16,280 bases of DNA from Faecalibacterium sp. (lineage in GTDB: Bacteria; Bacillota; Clostridia; Oscillospirales; Ruminococcaceae), in the NCBI GenBank assembly GCA_020025795.1, contig JAHHRK010000030.1, positions 1 to 16,280 on the forward strand, read 5' to 3'. Every line of letters starts with the position of its first letter. The first letter of the stretch is position 1. The translations under genes and the position numbers were made by a program. The notes beneath the pieces were generated by a model that saw nothing but the letters and a program-made list of their open reading frames with translations, made no database searches and was not told the origin of the DNA. Below are positions 1 through 6,929 of this stretch, in pieces.

Positions 1-484
1 GCTGATGCAGTGCGGCCTGAAATTCACGGTTGCCGGCGTTGCCTTCTTCCATGCACTTCACAATGGCGCTGAGACGGTCGGCGGCCTTGAGCAGCCGCTT
101 TTCTTCGGGGGTCAAAATTTCCCCGGTCACATAGGGGGTCATGGCGGTTTCCAGCTCGGCCGGCAGCAGCTTGCACATAGCTGTGGCGCTTTCCTTTTCC
201 AGTGCCTTATATGCTTTGTGCAAGGCCTCATTTTTGTATTTGACGGGTGTGGGCATATCGCCGGTGATGATTTCGCTGGCATCGTGGTACAATGCCGCAA
301 CCGCCACTACTTCCGGGCGGCAGGGTGTGCCGGTGTAAGCCTGCGCAATCAGGCACAGGATATGGGCGATATGTGCCGTATCAGTGGTATGTTCGGAAAG
401 AGATTCCGGCCGGGACGCATGCATCAGGCTCCACCGGGTAATGTATTTCATGCGGGCGAGCAGTGCGCTGAATGGATACAGCAT
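1..484 (-). CDS. yfbR: YfbR-type HD-domain 5'-deoxynucleotidase (3' end cut off by window)
   Basis: Read leftward from ATG 484-482; 161 codons are visible and no stop is reached, so the C-terminus lies outside the window. The protein aligns by eye with E. coli YfbR almost residue for residue. It has an RWSLM segment at about 17-21, a SEH motif (H32), the HD pair H67-D68 in YHDASEIITGD, the PTPVKY segment at 78-83 and the last metal-ligand region KAADRLSA (D136). YfbR enzymes are cytosolic, metal-dependent HD phosphohydrolases that remove phosphate from deoxyribonucleoside 5'-monophosphates. They help control dNTP pools and take part in nucleotide salvage. A perfect Shine-Dalgarno (GAAAGGAGGT, 491-500) lies 6 bases before the ATG and fixes the start. 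The gene diverges from yfhO. Family assignment is strong; substrate preference is inferred from the family. Confidence 0.88.
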   Translation of the reverse strand, partial: MLYPFSALLARMKYITRWSLMHASRPESLSEHTTDTAHIAHILCLIAQAYTGTPCRPEVVAVAALYHDASEIITGDMPTPVKYKNEALHKAYKALEKESATAMCKLLPAELETAMTPYVTGEILTPEEKRLLKAADRLSAIVKCMEEGNAGNREFQAALHQ

Positions 485-511
485 AACCGCACCTCCTTTC
501 AATCTATGGAT

Positions 512-540
512 AGTATAGCATGGGCACGGTCCAATAAAAA
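512..540 (-). promoter_or_regulatory. Promoter of yfbR-like gene
   Basis: On the minus strand a TATACT -10 box (517-512) is preceded by TGC, an extended -10. A weak TTTTTA -35 box (540-535) lies 17 bases upstream. The start codon follows after a short leader carrying the strong ribosome binding site. The call rests on consensus matching only. Confidence 0.55.
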
Positions 541-618
541 GGACAGTGGCAGGCAGTTTAAGCAGGATTGAAACTTGCAGTACTCTGATTATAGCATAAA
601 GCTGTTACAGAGGCGGCC

Positions 619-647
619 TTTTTTTTACACCAGAAAAATGGTATAAT
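619..647 (+). promoter_or_regulatory. Promoter of the yfhO-tex unit
   Basis: A perfect TATAAT (642-647) is preceded by TGG, giving an extended -10. The -35 position (619-624) is only a T run, as is common when the extended -10 carries recognition. Transcription would start near 654, about 50 bases before the yfhO ATG. It diverges from the yfbR-like promoter at 512-540. Confidence 0.6.
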
Positions 648-705
648 TTCTTCATCTGCGGTGTTATGCCGTGCAGACATTTACTGTGGGGGAGAGGGTG
701 CAGCC

Positions 706-3099
706 ATGACAGGTTCGGAAACATATTTGCGCAAAGCGCAGCAGACATCGCTCTGGCAGTGGTACTGGCGAGCATTTTTTGCATGCGGCCTGGCGGCACT
801 TTTGATTTTGCTGCCGTTTTACGTGGTAGACGGTGGATTTTTCCACTATGCCGGCGATTTCAACGGCCAGCAAATCACCTTTTACCGCTACTTGAACCAG
901 CTTGTCAAGCAGGGCGCAAGCTATGCATGGGCGGCGGATTTGGGCAGCGGTGCGGTGAATGCCTTTTCCTTCTACCTGTATGGCTCGCCGTTTTTCTGGC
1001 TGTCGCTGCTGCTGCCGGCTGCCTGGCTGCCGTATTGCATGGTGCCGCTGCTGGTGCTGAAATTTGCTGTGGCAGGCGGCGGCGCAATGCTGTACCTGCA
1101 CCGCTATGTAAAAAATCCCAACATGGCACTGGTTGGCGCGTGTCTGTATGCATTGTCCGGCTTTGCTGTGTATAATGTGTTCTTTAACCACTTTGTGGAT
1201 GTGGTGGCGCTGTTCCCGTATCTTTTGTGGGCGCTGGACGAAGCAGTTTATCACCGGCGGCGTGGGCTGTTTGCCTTGTTTGCCGCGCTGAATCTAATCA
1301 ATAATTACTTTTTCTTTGCTGGGCAGATCCTGTTTTTGGTCATCTATTTTGTGTGGAAATGCGCCACCGGCGAATACAAGCTGAACATAAAGCTGTTCAC
1401 CGTTTTAGCGGTGGAAAGTTTGCTGGCGGCTGCCATGGGTTGCATCATTGCCTGGCCTGCTGTGCTGAGCCTGGCGCAAAATCCCCGTACAGTGGACCCG
1501 GCCTGGGGCTGGAATCTGCTCACCTATTCCAAACCGCAGCAATATCTGGCAATTTTGTTCAGCTGGATTTTGCCGCCGGATTGTCCTTATGAGTCCAGCA
1601 TCTGGACGGAAGGCATCATCAAATGGACCAGCATGACGGCTTATCTGCCGCTGTGCAGCTTGGCCGGTGTGCTGGCATTTTGGCACGGTACAAAGGGCGG
1701 CAGCACCAAGGGTATCTTGGGCACTTGTGCAGTGTTTGCTCTGGTTCCGGCACTGAACAGTGCGTTCTACTGCATGAACTCCAGCTACTATGCCCGCTGG
1801 TATTATATGCCCATTTTGCTGATGGCGCTGGCAACCGTGCAGGCGCTGGAAAACGACAAAATCGATCCCAAAACTGGGATTTGGCCTGTCTTTTGGATCA
1901 TGTTGGCCAGCATTGCGTTTTTGCTGGTCCCGGCGGAAAACAAAGGCGACGAGCCTGGAATGCACCTGGGTGTTGCCAACAACCCGGCACAGCTGATTAT
2001 GATTATGGCCTTTGGTATTGCAGGTCTGTTGCTGTACGGCTGGATCTGCGGCCGCTGGCGGGGCAAAGCCGGATTTTCCAGGCGGCTGCTGGCCGGTGTG
2101 CTGGCATTTGCGTGTGCATTTTCCATTACCCATATTGCCGTCGGCAAATTTGGCCAGTGGGAGCATGACAAGAACCTGCGTGCCGAGTACGAAGGTGCAG
2201 TCAAGCTGGGGCAGATGCTGCCGGAAGGCGGCTACCGTGTGGACACCTACGAAACCCGTGATAATCTGGGCCCCTGGCTGAACCGCAGCAATCTTTTGTA
2301 CTTTGGCAGCACCGTTACTCCCAGCATTCTGGAAATGTATCCGCAGCTGGGCGTGAAACGGGATGTGCGCAGTCAGCCAGAGTATAAGCTGTATGCGCTG
2401 CGCAGCCTGATGGGCGTCAAGTATATGATTCTGCCACCCGAAAAAAAGGCAGAGTTTGAAGAAGATTTCCCCCATGGCTGGGTGCAGGCTCCTTATGAAA
2501 CGCCGGAATTTCTGGTGTATGAAAACCAGAACAATCCAGGCCTGGGTTTGACCTATTCGTATTACATTACACAGGAACAGTTTGAAGAACAATCCAGCCA
2601 GCTGCGCAGCAACCTGCTTTTGCGGGCAATCCTTTTGGACGAGGAGCAAATCAAGCAGTATGGCCATTTATTAAAGCCGCTGCCCAAGGAGATGGAGTCG
2701 CCTTTGAACCCGACCACGTTCCAGCAGGACTGCGCCGAGCGAAAGGCAACCGCATGCAGCAGCTTTACCATGGAAAAGGACGGCTTTACCGCTGCCATCA
2801 CCATGGAAAAGGAAAATCTGGTCCTGTTCCAGGTGCCGTGGGACGAAGGCTTTACTGCCACCATCAACGGCGCAGAAACCCCAATCTTGCGGGTGAATTC
2901 CGGTATGATGGCAGTGGACTGCCCGGCCGGAGAGAATGAAATCGTTTTTACCTACCATACAGCAGGCTTGAGCCAGAGCTGCATGGTGTGTATGATTGGC
3001 TGCGTGTTGTACGCGGCATATCTGGTGCTGTTTTTCTTGCGCCGCAAGCGTCAGGCAGCAGCCCAAAACGCAAACAAGCTGAAAACAGAGGGAGAATAA
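706..3099 (+). CDS. yfhO: YfhO-family GT-C-fold membrane protein
   Basis: A 797-residue polytopic membrane protein. The ATG at 706 is chosen because GGGGGAGAGG (about 688-697) sits 8 bases upstream; the in-frame GTG at 661 would lie near the transcription start and lacks a site. The first membrane segment is about residues 23-41. It is followed by the family's extracytoplasmic loop with D51 in a GDFNGQQ motif, then many hydrophobic spans to about 490. A soluble extracytoplasmic region of about 260 residues follows. A last span lies near 755-780 with a Lys/Arg-rich cytoplasmic tail. YfhO proteins have a GT-C fold; in Bacillus and Listeria they add sugars to lipoteichoic acid using undecaprenyl-phosphate-linked donors. 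The usual partners (CsbB-like synthase, GtcA-like flippase) are not in this window, so substrate and polymer are unknown. The stop is 4 bases before tex, so the two are probably cotranscribed. Confidence 0.85.
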   Translation: MTGSETYLRKAQQTSLWQWYWRAFFACGLAALLILLPFYVVDGGFFHYAGDFNGQQITFYRYLNQLVKQGASYAWAADLGSGAVNAFSFYLYGSPFFWLSLLLPAAWLPYCMVPLLVLKFAVAGGGAMLYLHRYVKNPNMALVGACLYALSGFAVYNVFFNHFVDVVALFPYLLWALDEAVYHRRRGLFALFAALNLINNYFFFAGQILFLVIYFVWKCATGEYKLNIKLFTVLAVESLLAAAMGCIIAWPAVLSLAQNPRTVDPAWGWNLLTYSKPQQYLAILFSWILPPDCPYESSIWTEGIIKWTSMTAYLPLCSLAGVLAFWHGTKGGSTKGILGTCAVFALVPALNSAFYCMNSSYYARWYYMPILLMALATVQALENDKIDPKTGIWPVFWIMLASIAFLLVPAENKGDEPGMHLGVANNPAQLIMIMAFGIAGLLLYGWICGRWRGKAGFSRRLLAGVLAFACAFSITHIAVGKFGQWEHDKNLRAEYEGAVKLGQMLPEGGYRVDTYETRDNLGPWLNRSNLLYFGSTVTPSILEMYPQLGVKRDVRSQPEYKLYALRSLMGVKYMILPPEKKAEFEEDFPHGWVQAPYETPEFLVYENQNNPGLGLTYSYYITQEQFEEQSSQLRSNLLLRAILLDEEQIKQYGHLLKPLPKEMESPLNPTTFQQDCAERKATACSSFTMEKDGFTAAITMEKENLVLFQVPWDEGFTATINGAETPILRVNSGMMAVDCPAGENEIVFTYHTAGLSQSCMVCMIGCVLYAAYLVLFFLRRKRQAAAQNANKLKTEGE

Positions 3100-3103
3100 A
3101 ACC

Positions 3104-5260
3104 ATGAGCGATTATGCAAAAAAACTTTCGCAGGAGCTGGGCCAGCCCCAGCAGTATGTGGCAGCAGCCATTGAACTGATTGACGCGGGCAATACCATCC
3201 CCTTTATTGCCCGTTACCGTAAAGAAGCCACCAACAGCATGGACGACCAGGCTCTGCGTGTACTGGGCGAGCGCCTGGATTATCTGCGCGGCTTGGATAA
3301 GCGCAAAGGCGAGGTGGAAAAGAGCATTACCGATCAGGGCAAGCTGACCGCCGAGCTGACCGCAGCGTTGGAAAAGGCTGAAACGCTGGCCGAGGTGGAG
3401 GACATTTACCGCCCCTATAAGCCCAAGCGCAAGACCCGTGCCAGCACCGCACGCGCCCACGGTCTGGAGCCGCTGGCCATGGCAATTCTGGAGCAGAATC
3501 CTGCTTTTGATCCGGAAGCGGAAGCTGCAAACTATGTGAATGAAGATGTGCCGGATGCAGCAGCTGCGCTGGCCGGTGCACGAGATATTCTGGCAGAAAT
3601 CATCAGCGACGATGCCCGTGTGCGTACCGAGCTGCGCCGCTTCTTCCATGCGTTTGGCAACATCACCAGCAAGGGCGCAAAGGAAGAGGACAGCGTTTAC
3701 AGTCAGTACTATGATTATGCGGAGCCTGTCAGCAAGGTTGCGGATCACCGCATTCTGGCGCTGGACCGTGGCGAGCGGGAAGGCTGGCTGAAGGTTTCTA
3801 TCGCAGTGGACCACGAGCGTGGCGCTGCCATTGCCAGCCAGCTGTATGCTCGTGTGCGTTCCGGCGGTGCCAGTGCACAACAGGTCAAGCTGGCTGCGGA
3901 AGATGCTTACAAGCGCCTGATTGCCCCCAGCCTGGAAACCGAACTGCGCAGCGAACTGACTGACAAAGCCGCCGAAGGCGCTATCAAGGTCTTTGGTGAA
4001 AACCTGCGTCAGCTGCTGCTCCAGCACCCCATTAAGGGCAAAGTGGCACTGGGTATGGACCCCGGCTACCGCATGGGCTGTAAGCTGGCCGTCGTGGATT
4101 CCACCGGCAAGGTGCTGGACACCGCTGTGGTATACCCTGTGCCGGAGTTCAAGCGTGTGGATCAGGCCAAGAAGATCGTGAAAGATCTGATCGAAAAGCA
4201 TGGTGTTCAGATCATCGCAATCGGCAACGGTACTGCAAGTAAGGAAACCGAAATTTTTGCCGCTGAGGTAATTCGTGAATTGGGCGGCGGTGTACAGTAC
4301 ATGGTCGTCAGCGAAGCAGGTGCATCTGTGTACTCTGCCAGCAAGCTGGCTGCGGCGGAGTTCCCCCAGTATGACACCAATCTGCGCAGCGCGGTTTCGA
4401 TTGCACGCCGTTTGCAGGACCCCCTGGCAGAGCTGGTCAAGATCGATCCCAAGGCGGTAGGCGTGGGCCAGTATCAGCACGATATGCCCCAGAAGCGCCT
4501 GGACGAGACGCTGGACGGTGTTGTGGAAGACTGCGTTAACACGGTTGGTGTGGACCTGAACACCGCCAGCGCACCGCTGCTGAATCGCGTTGCAGGCCTG
4601 ACCAAAGCTACCGCAAAGAACATCGTTACTTTCCGTGAGGAGAACGGTGCATTTACGGCTCGTACCCAGCTGAAGAAGGTCAAGGGCCTTGGCCCCAAGG
4701 CATTCGAGCAGTGCGCAGGCTTCCTGCGAATTCCCCATGCCAAGAACAAGCTGGACGAAACCGCAGTGCACCCGGAAAGCTATGCGGCTGCAAAGGTCGT
4801 TCTGGAAGCCTGTGGCTTTGCCCCGGCGGATATTGGCACCGACGCCATTGCAACTCTGCCCGAAAAGATCAAAACCGTTGGTGCAGACGTGCTGTGCGAA
4901 AAGGCTGGCGTTGGCGAGCCTACGCTGCACGACATTGTGGACGAGCTGTGCAAGCCGGGCCGCGATATGCGTGAAAGCCTGCCGGAACCCATGCTGCGTA
5001 CTGACGTAATGGGTCTGGAGGATTTGAAGCCCGGTATGCTGCTCACCGGTACGGTGCGCAATGTCATTGACTTCGGTGCATTTGTGGACATCGGTGTGCA
5101 CGAGGACGGTCTGGTGCATATCAGCCAGATGAGCGATAAGTTCGTCAAGCACCCCAAGGACATTTTGCAGGTGGGCCAGGTGGTGCAGGTTAAGGTTCTG
5201 GATGTGGACAAAAAGAAAAAGCGCATCGGCCTGACCATGAAAGGCGTAGCACAGAAGTAA
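3104..5260 (+). CDS. tex: Tex-family S1 RNA-binding protein
   Basis: 718 residues, about the length of B. subtilis YdcI and slightly shorter than proteobacterial Tex. The order is canonical. A helical N-terminal domain includes the conserved IPFIARYRKE and EVEDIYRPYKPKRKTRA segments. A YqgF/RNase H-like domain begins near 314 (GMDPGYRMGCK, D319). Tandem helix-hairpin-helix motifs span about 478-543 (GVDLNTASAPLL, then KVKGLGPKAFEQCAGFLRI). A C-terminal S1 domain covers 641-713 (GTVRNVIDFGAFVDIGVHEDGLVHISQM). Tex is a cytosolic nucleic-acid-binding protein linked to transcription and RNA metabolism; its exact biochemical role is unsettled. GAGGGAG (3088-3094) inside the end of yfhO precedes the ATG by 9 bases. 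It is the second gene of the yfhO unit and a terminator follows at once. Confidence 0.96.
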   Translation: MSDYAKKLSQELGQPQQYVAAAIELIDAGNTIPFIARYRKEATNSMDDQALRVLGERLDYLRGLDKRKGEVEKSITDQGKLTAELTAALEKAETLAEVEDIYRPYKPKRKTRASTARAHGLEPLAMAILEQNPAFDPEAEAANYVNEDVPDAAAALAGARDILAEIISDDARVRTELRRFFHAFGNITSKGAKEEDSVYSQYYDYAEPVSKVADHRILALDRGEREGWLKVSIAVDHERGAAIASQLYARVRSGGASAQQVKLAAEDAYKRLIAPSLETELRSELTDKAAEGAIKVFGENLRQLLLQHPIKGKVALGMDPGYRMGCKLAVVDSTGKVLDTAVVYPVPEFKRVDQAKKIVKDLIEKHGVQIIAIGNGTASKETEIFAAEVIRELGGGVQYMVVSEAGASVYSASKLAAAEFPQYDTNLRSAVSIARRLQDPLAELVKIDPKAVGVGQYQHDMPQKRLDETLDGVVEDCVNTVGVDLNTASAPLLNRVAGLTKATAKNIVTFREENGAFTARTQLKKVKGLGPKAFEQCAGFLRIPHAKNKLDETAVHPESYAAAKVVLEACGFAPADIGTDAIATLPEKIKTVGADVLCEKAGVGEPTLHDIVDELCKPGRDMRESLPEPMLRTDVMGLEDLKPGMLLTGTVRNVIDFGAFVDIGVHEDGLVHISQMSDKFVKHPKDILQVGQVVQVKVLDVDKKKKRIGLTMKGVAQK

Positions 5261-5270
5261 TTATTGTTTC

Positions 5271-5314
5271 AAAAGCGGCTGCGCGAGGTTTCGCACTGCC
5301 GCTTTTCTTTTTTT
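5271..5314 (+). terminator. Rho-independent terminator of yfhO-tex
   Basis: A nine-base stem AAAAGCGGC (5271-5279) pairs with GCCGCTTTT (5298-5306). An inner TGCG/CGCA pairing extends it. A T-rich tract follows to 5314. It begins 10 bases after the tex stop. Confidence 0.88.
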
Positions 5315-5331
5315 GTGTAAAATCTGCTGCG

Positions 5332-5360
5332 TTTCGCTTCGGAAAGAAATCTGGTATAAT
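5332..5360 (+). promoter_or_regulatory. Promoter of tmcAL
   Basis: TATAAT (5355-5360) is preceded by TGG, the same TGGTATAAT extended -10 seen before yfhO. The -35 region (TTTCGC, 5332-5337, spacer 17) is poor. Transcription would start near 5367, about 30 bases before the ATG. Confidence 0.55.
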
Positions 5361-5396
5361 ACCGTAAAATACAAAACAGGAAAGCAGGGCACTACG

Positions 5397-6572
5397 ATGC
5401 ATACAGCAGGAATCATAGCAGAATATCATCCGTTCCACTCCGGGCACGCTTGGCAGATTGCCCGGGCAAAAGAACTGGGCGCACAAATGGTGGTGGTTGC
5501 CATGTCCAGCGGCATGGTGCAGCGAGGAGGATTGCCGCTTTTGCCGGATGCAGTGCGTGTGCGTGCGGCGCTGGATGCCGGTGCGGATTTGGTGCTGGCT
5601 CTGCCTGCGCCGTATGCCAACAGTGGTGCAGAATGTTTTGCTGCGGCAGGCGTCCGTATTTTGGCAGCAGCTGGCTGCGATACCTTGGTGTTTGGTACCG
5701 AAACAGCTGATGCAGCTGGCTGCGAAGCGGCAGCAAGCGCCTTGTGCAGTTTGGCCTATACCGATGCATTGCGTCTGGCACTGGATAACGGTGCACGCAG
5801 CTTTGCTGCGGCACGGCAGGCCGCAATGGAGGAGATTTGTCCGGAAGCAGCAGCGCTTGTACGAAACCCGAACGATAATTTGGGCGTGGAGTATGCGCGT
5901 GCTAATTTGATGCAGGGGACAGGGCTTGCTTTGTGTCCGCTTTTGCGGCAGGGGGTAGGCCACCACGATACCGCCGCCGGCAATTTTTCCAGTGCAAGCA
6001 ATCTGCGCAAGCTCTGGTATGCCGATGGGCCGAGCGCATTAGCACCGTATGTGCCCACGCAGGCAATGGAGCTGTACCGGAATGCAGCATCCAACGGTCT
6101 GGATTTGGACCCGGCGGCAGTAGATATTGCGGTGCTCAGCCGCCTGCGCATGATGCGGCCGGAGGATTTTGCCCAGGTGCGCGGCGTTTCGGAAGGACTG
6201 GAGTTTGCGCTGGCAAAAGCGGTGCGAACAGCCGAAAGTGTAGAGCAGCTTTGTGATGCTCTGACGACCAGCCGATACCCCAGAGCGCGGATGCGCCGTC
6301 TGGTGTGGGACGCGGCTCTTGGCTGGGGCAGCAATGTGGAAATACCGGTGCCTTATCTGCATATTTTGGGCGCACGGCGCAGTGCAATGCGATTGCTGGG
6401 GCAGGCAACGCTTCCGGCAGAGGTGTCTCTGGCCCGGCTGGAAAAGCAAAATGCGGATTGTGCCGTGATTGCCGCAGCGCAGGCGGCAGCGGTTGACCTA
6501 GGTGCACTGTGCCGCCGCAAGAAAATGGGGATGGGAACTGCCTATACCCAGAAAGCTGTCATTTTGCCCTAA
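5397..6572 (+). CDS. tmcAL: tRNA(Met) cytidine acetate ligase (TmcAL, YlbM family)
   Basis: 391 residues, near the usual 390-410 of the family. The N-terminus has the nucleotidyltransferase-like signature GIIAEYHPFHSGH with the HxGH pair H14/H17, then SSGMVQRGG; many homologues read EYNPFHNGH here. The conserved NLGVEY (161-166) and NFSSASNLR (196-204) motifs are also present. TmcAL uses ATP and acetate to form N4-acetylcytidine at the wobble position (C34) of elongator tRNA-Met, which secures AUG reading. The start at 5397 makes the protein begin directly at the family N-terminus (MHTAGIIAEY); an in-frame ATG at 5313 lies inside the preceding terminator tail and upstream of the promoter, so it is rejected. 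A weak site (CAGGAAAGCAGGG) precedes the ATG. It is apparently a single-gene unit. Confidence 0.92.
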   Translation: MHTAGIIAEYHPFHSGHAWQIARAKELGAQMVVVAMSSGMVQRGGLPLLPDAVRVRAALDAGADLVLALPAPYANSGAECFAAAGVRILAAAGCDTLVFGTETADAAGCEAAASALCSLAYTDALRLALDNGARSFAAARQAAMEEICPEAAALVRNPNDNLGVEYARANLMQGTGLALCPLLRQGVGHHDTAAGNFSSASNLRKLWYADGPSALAPYVPTQAMELYRNAASNGLDLDPAAVDIAVLSRLRMMRPEDFAQVRGVSEGLEFALAKAVRTAESVEQLCDALTTSRYPRARMRRLVWDAALGWGSNVEIPVPYLHILGARRSAMRLLGQATLPAEVSLARLEKQNADCAVIAAAQAAAVDLGALCRRKKMGMGTAYTQKAVILP

Positions 6573-6610
6573 AAACTTAGAGAAAAAAGTAACAAAAAGG
6601 CAATGGACAA

Positions 6611-6664
6611 ATTCCCAGTGATTGGATAGAATACAAAATGAGGAAACTTCGGGAATCTTTTTTT
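6611..6664 (+). terminator. Probable terminator of tmcAL
   Basis: ATTCCC (6611-6616) can pair with GGGAAT (6651-6656), with an inner AGT/ACT pairing. A run of seven T (6658-6664) follows. The loop is long (about 34 bases), so the hairpin is weaker than the other terminators in the window. It lies 38 bases after the tmcAL stop. Confidence 0.45.
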
Positions 6665-6807
6665 AAAAATTGTTTTTGAATTTGCAATAATTTTAGAAAA
6701 ATTGCTGTCGAAAAAGCTGCTTCCTCCCATAATCGGTACATATTTAACAAAGCTTGCGTGAAATATAGTGACGCTTTTGTACATACGACGAAAAGACTAA
6801 AATGGTC

Positions 6808-6835
6808 TTGTAAAATGCGGCTAGTTCGATATAAT
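6808..6835 (+). promoter_or_regulatory. Promoter of pckA
   Basis: A TTGTAA -35 box (6808-6813) and a perfect TATAAT -10 box (6830-6835) are separated by 16 bases. Transcription would begin near 6842, leaving a leader of about 88 bases. An inverted repeat AAGAC-N7-GTCTT (6793-6809) overlaps the -35 box and could be an operator. Confidence 0.65.
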
Positions 6836-6864
6836 GTAGTTGATTATTTTTTAACAATTTAGTT

Positions 6865-6900
6865 GTTCCCCAAAGATCCAACAGTTGGACATTTGGAAAC
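6865..6900 (+). promoter_or_regulatory. Imperfect 36-base palindrome in the pckA leader
   Basis: Left arm GTTCCCCAAAGATCCAAC (6865-6882) and right arm GTTGGACATTTGGAAAC (6884-6900) are near-complementary around A6883. The core TCCAAC-A-GTTGGA is perfect. It lies between the predicted transcription start and the pckA ribosome binding site. It has no T run, so it is not a terminator. It could be an operator or a 5' mRNA stem. Confidence 0.55.
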
Positions 6901-6929
6901 ATATACAATGTTTTATGGAGGTAATTACA

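Larger units (their letters stand above)
6573..6929. other. AT-rich intergenic control region between tmcAL and pckA
   Basis: 357 bases without a convincing gene, visibly richer in A/T than its flanks. It holds a candidate tmcAL terminator at the left. At the right is the pckA control region, with two GTACATA direct repeats, a short inverted repeat on the -35 box, a good promoter and a long imperfect palindrome in the leader. The short open frames here lack ribosome binding sites and resemble nothing known to me. Confidence 0.7.

Noticed and set aside
5..571. Plus-strand open frame of 188 codons at the left edge
   Set aside because: The minus strand of the same stretch encodes a clear YfbR homologue with H32, H67-D68 and D136 and a perfect ribosome binding site.
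2948..5152. Very long minus-strand open frame (734 codons) opposite tex
   Set aside because: It lies wholly antisense to a textbook Tex protein, is rich in His, Gln and Cys, and shows no domain. It is open because tex seldom uses codons whose complements are stops.
6569..6784. Minus-strand small open frame of 71 codons in the tmcAL-pckA gap
   Set aside because: No ribosome binding site, low-complexity Phe/Ser/Lys composition from AT-rich DNA, and it overlaps the probable terminator and pckA upstream sites.
6865..6922. Riboswitch ahead of pckA
   Set aside because: The only clear structure is one hairpin with no competing terminator or sequestered ribosome binding site, and it matches no riboswitch core I know.
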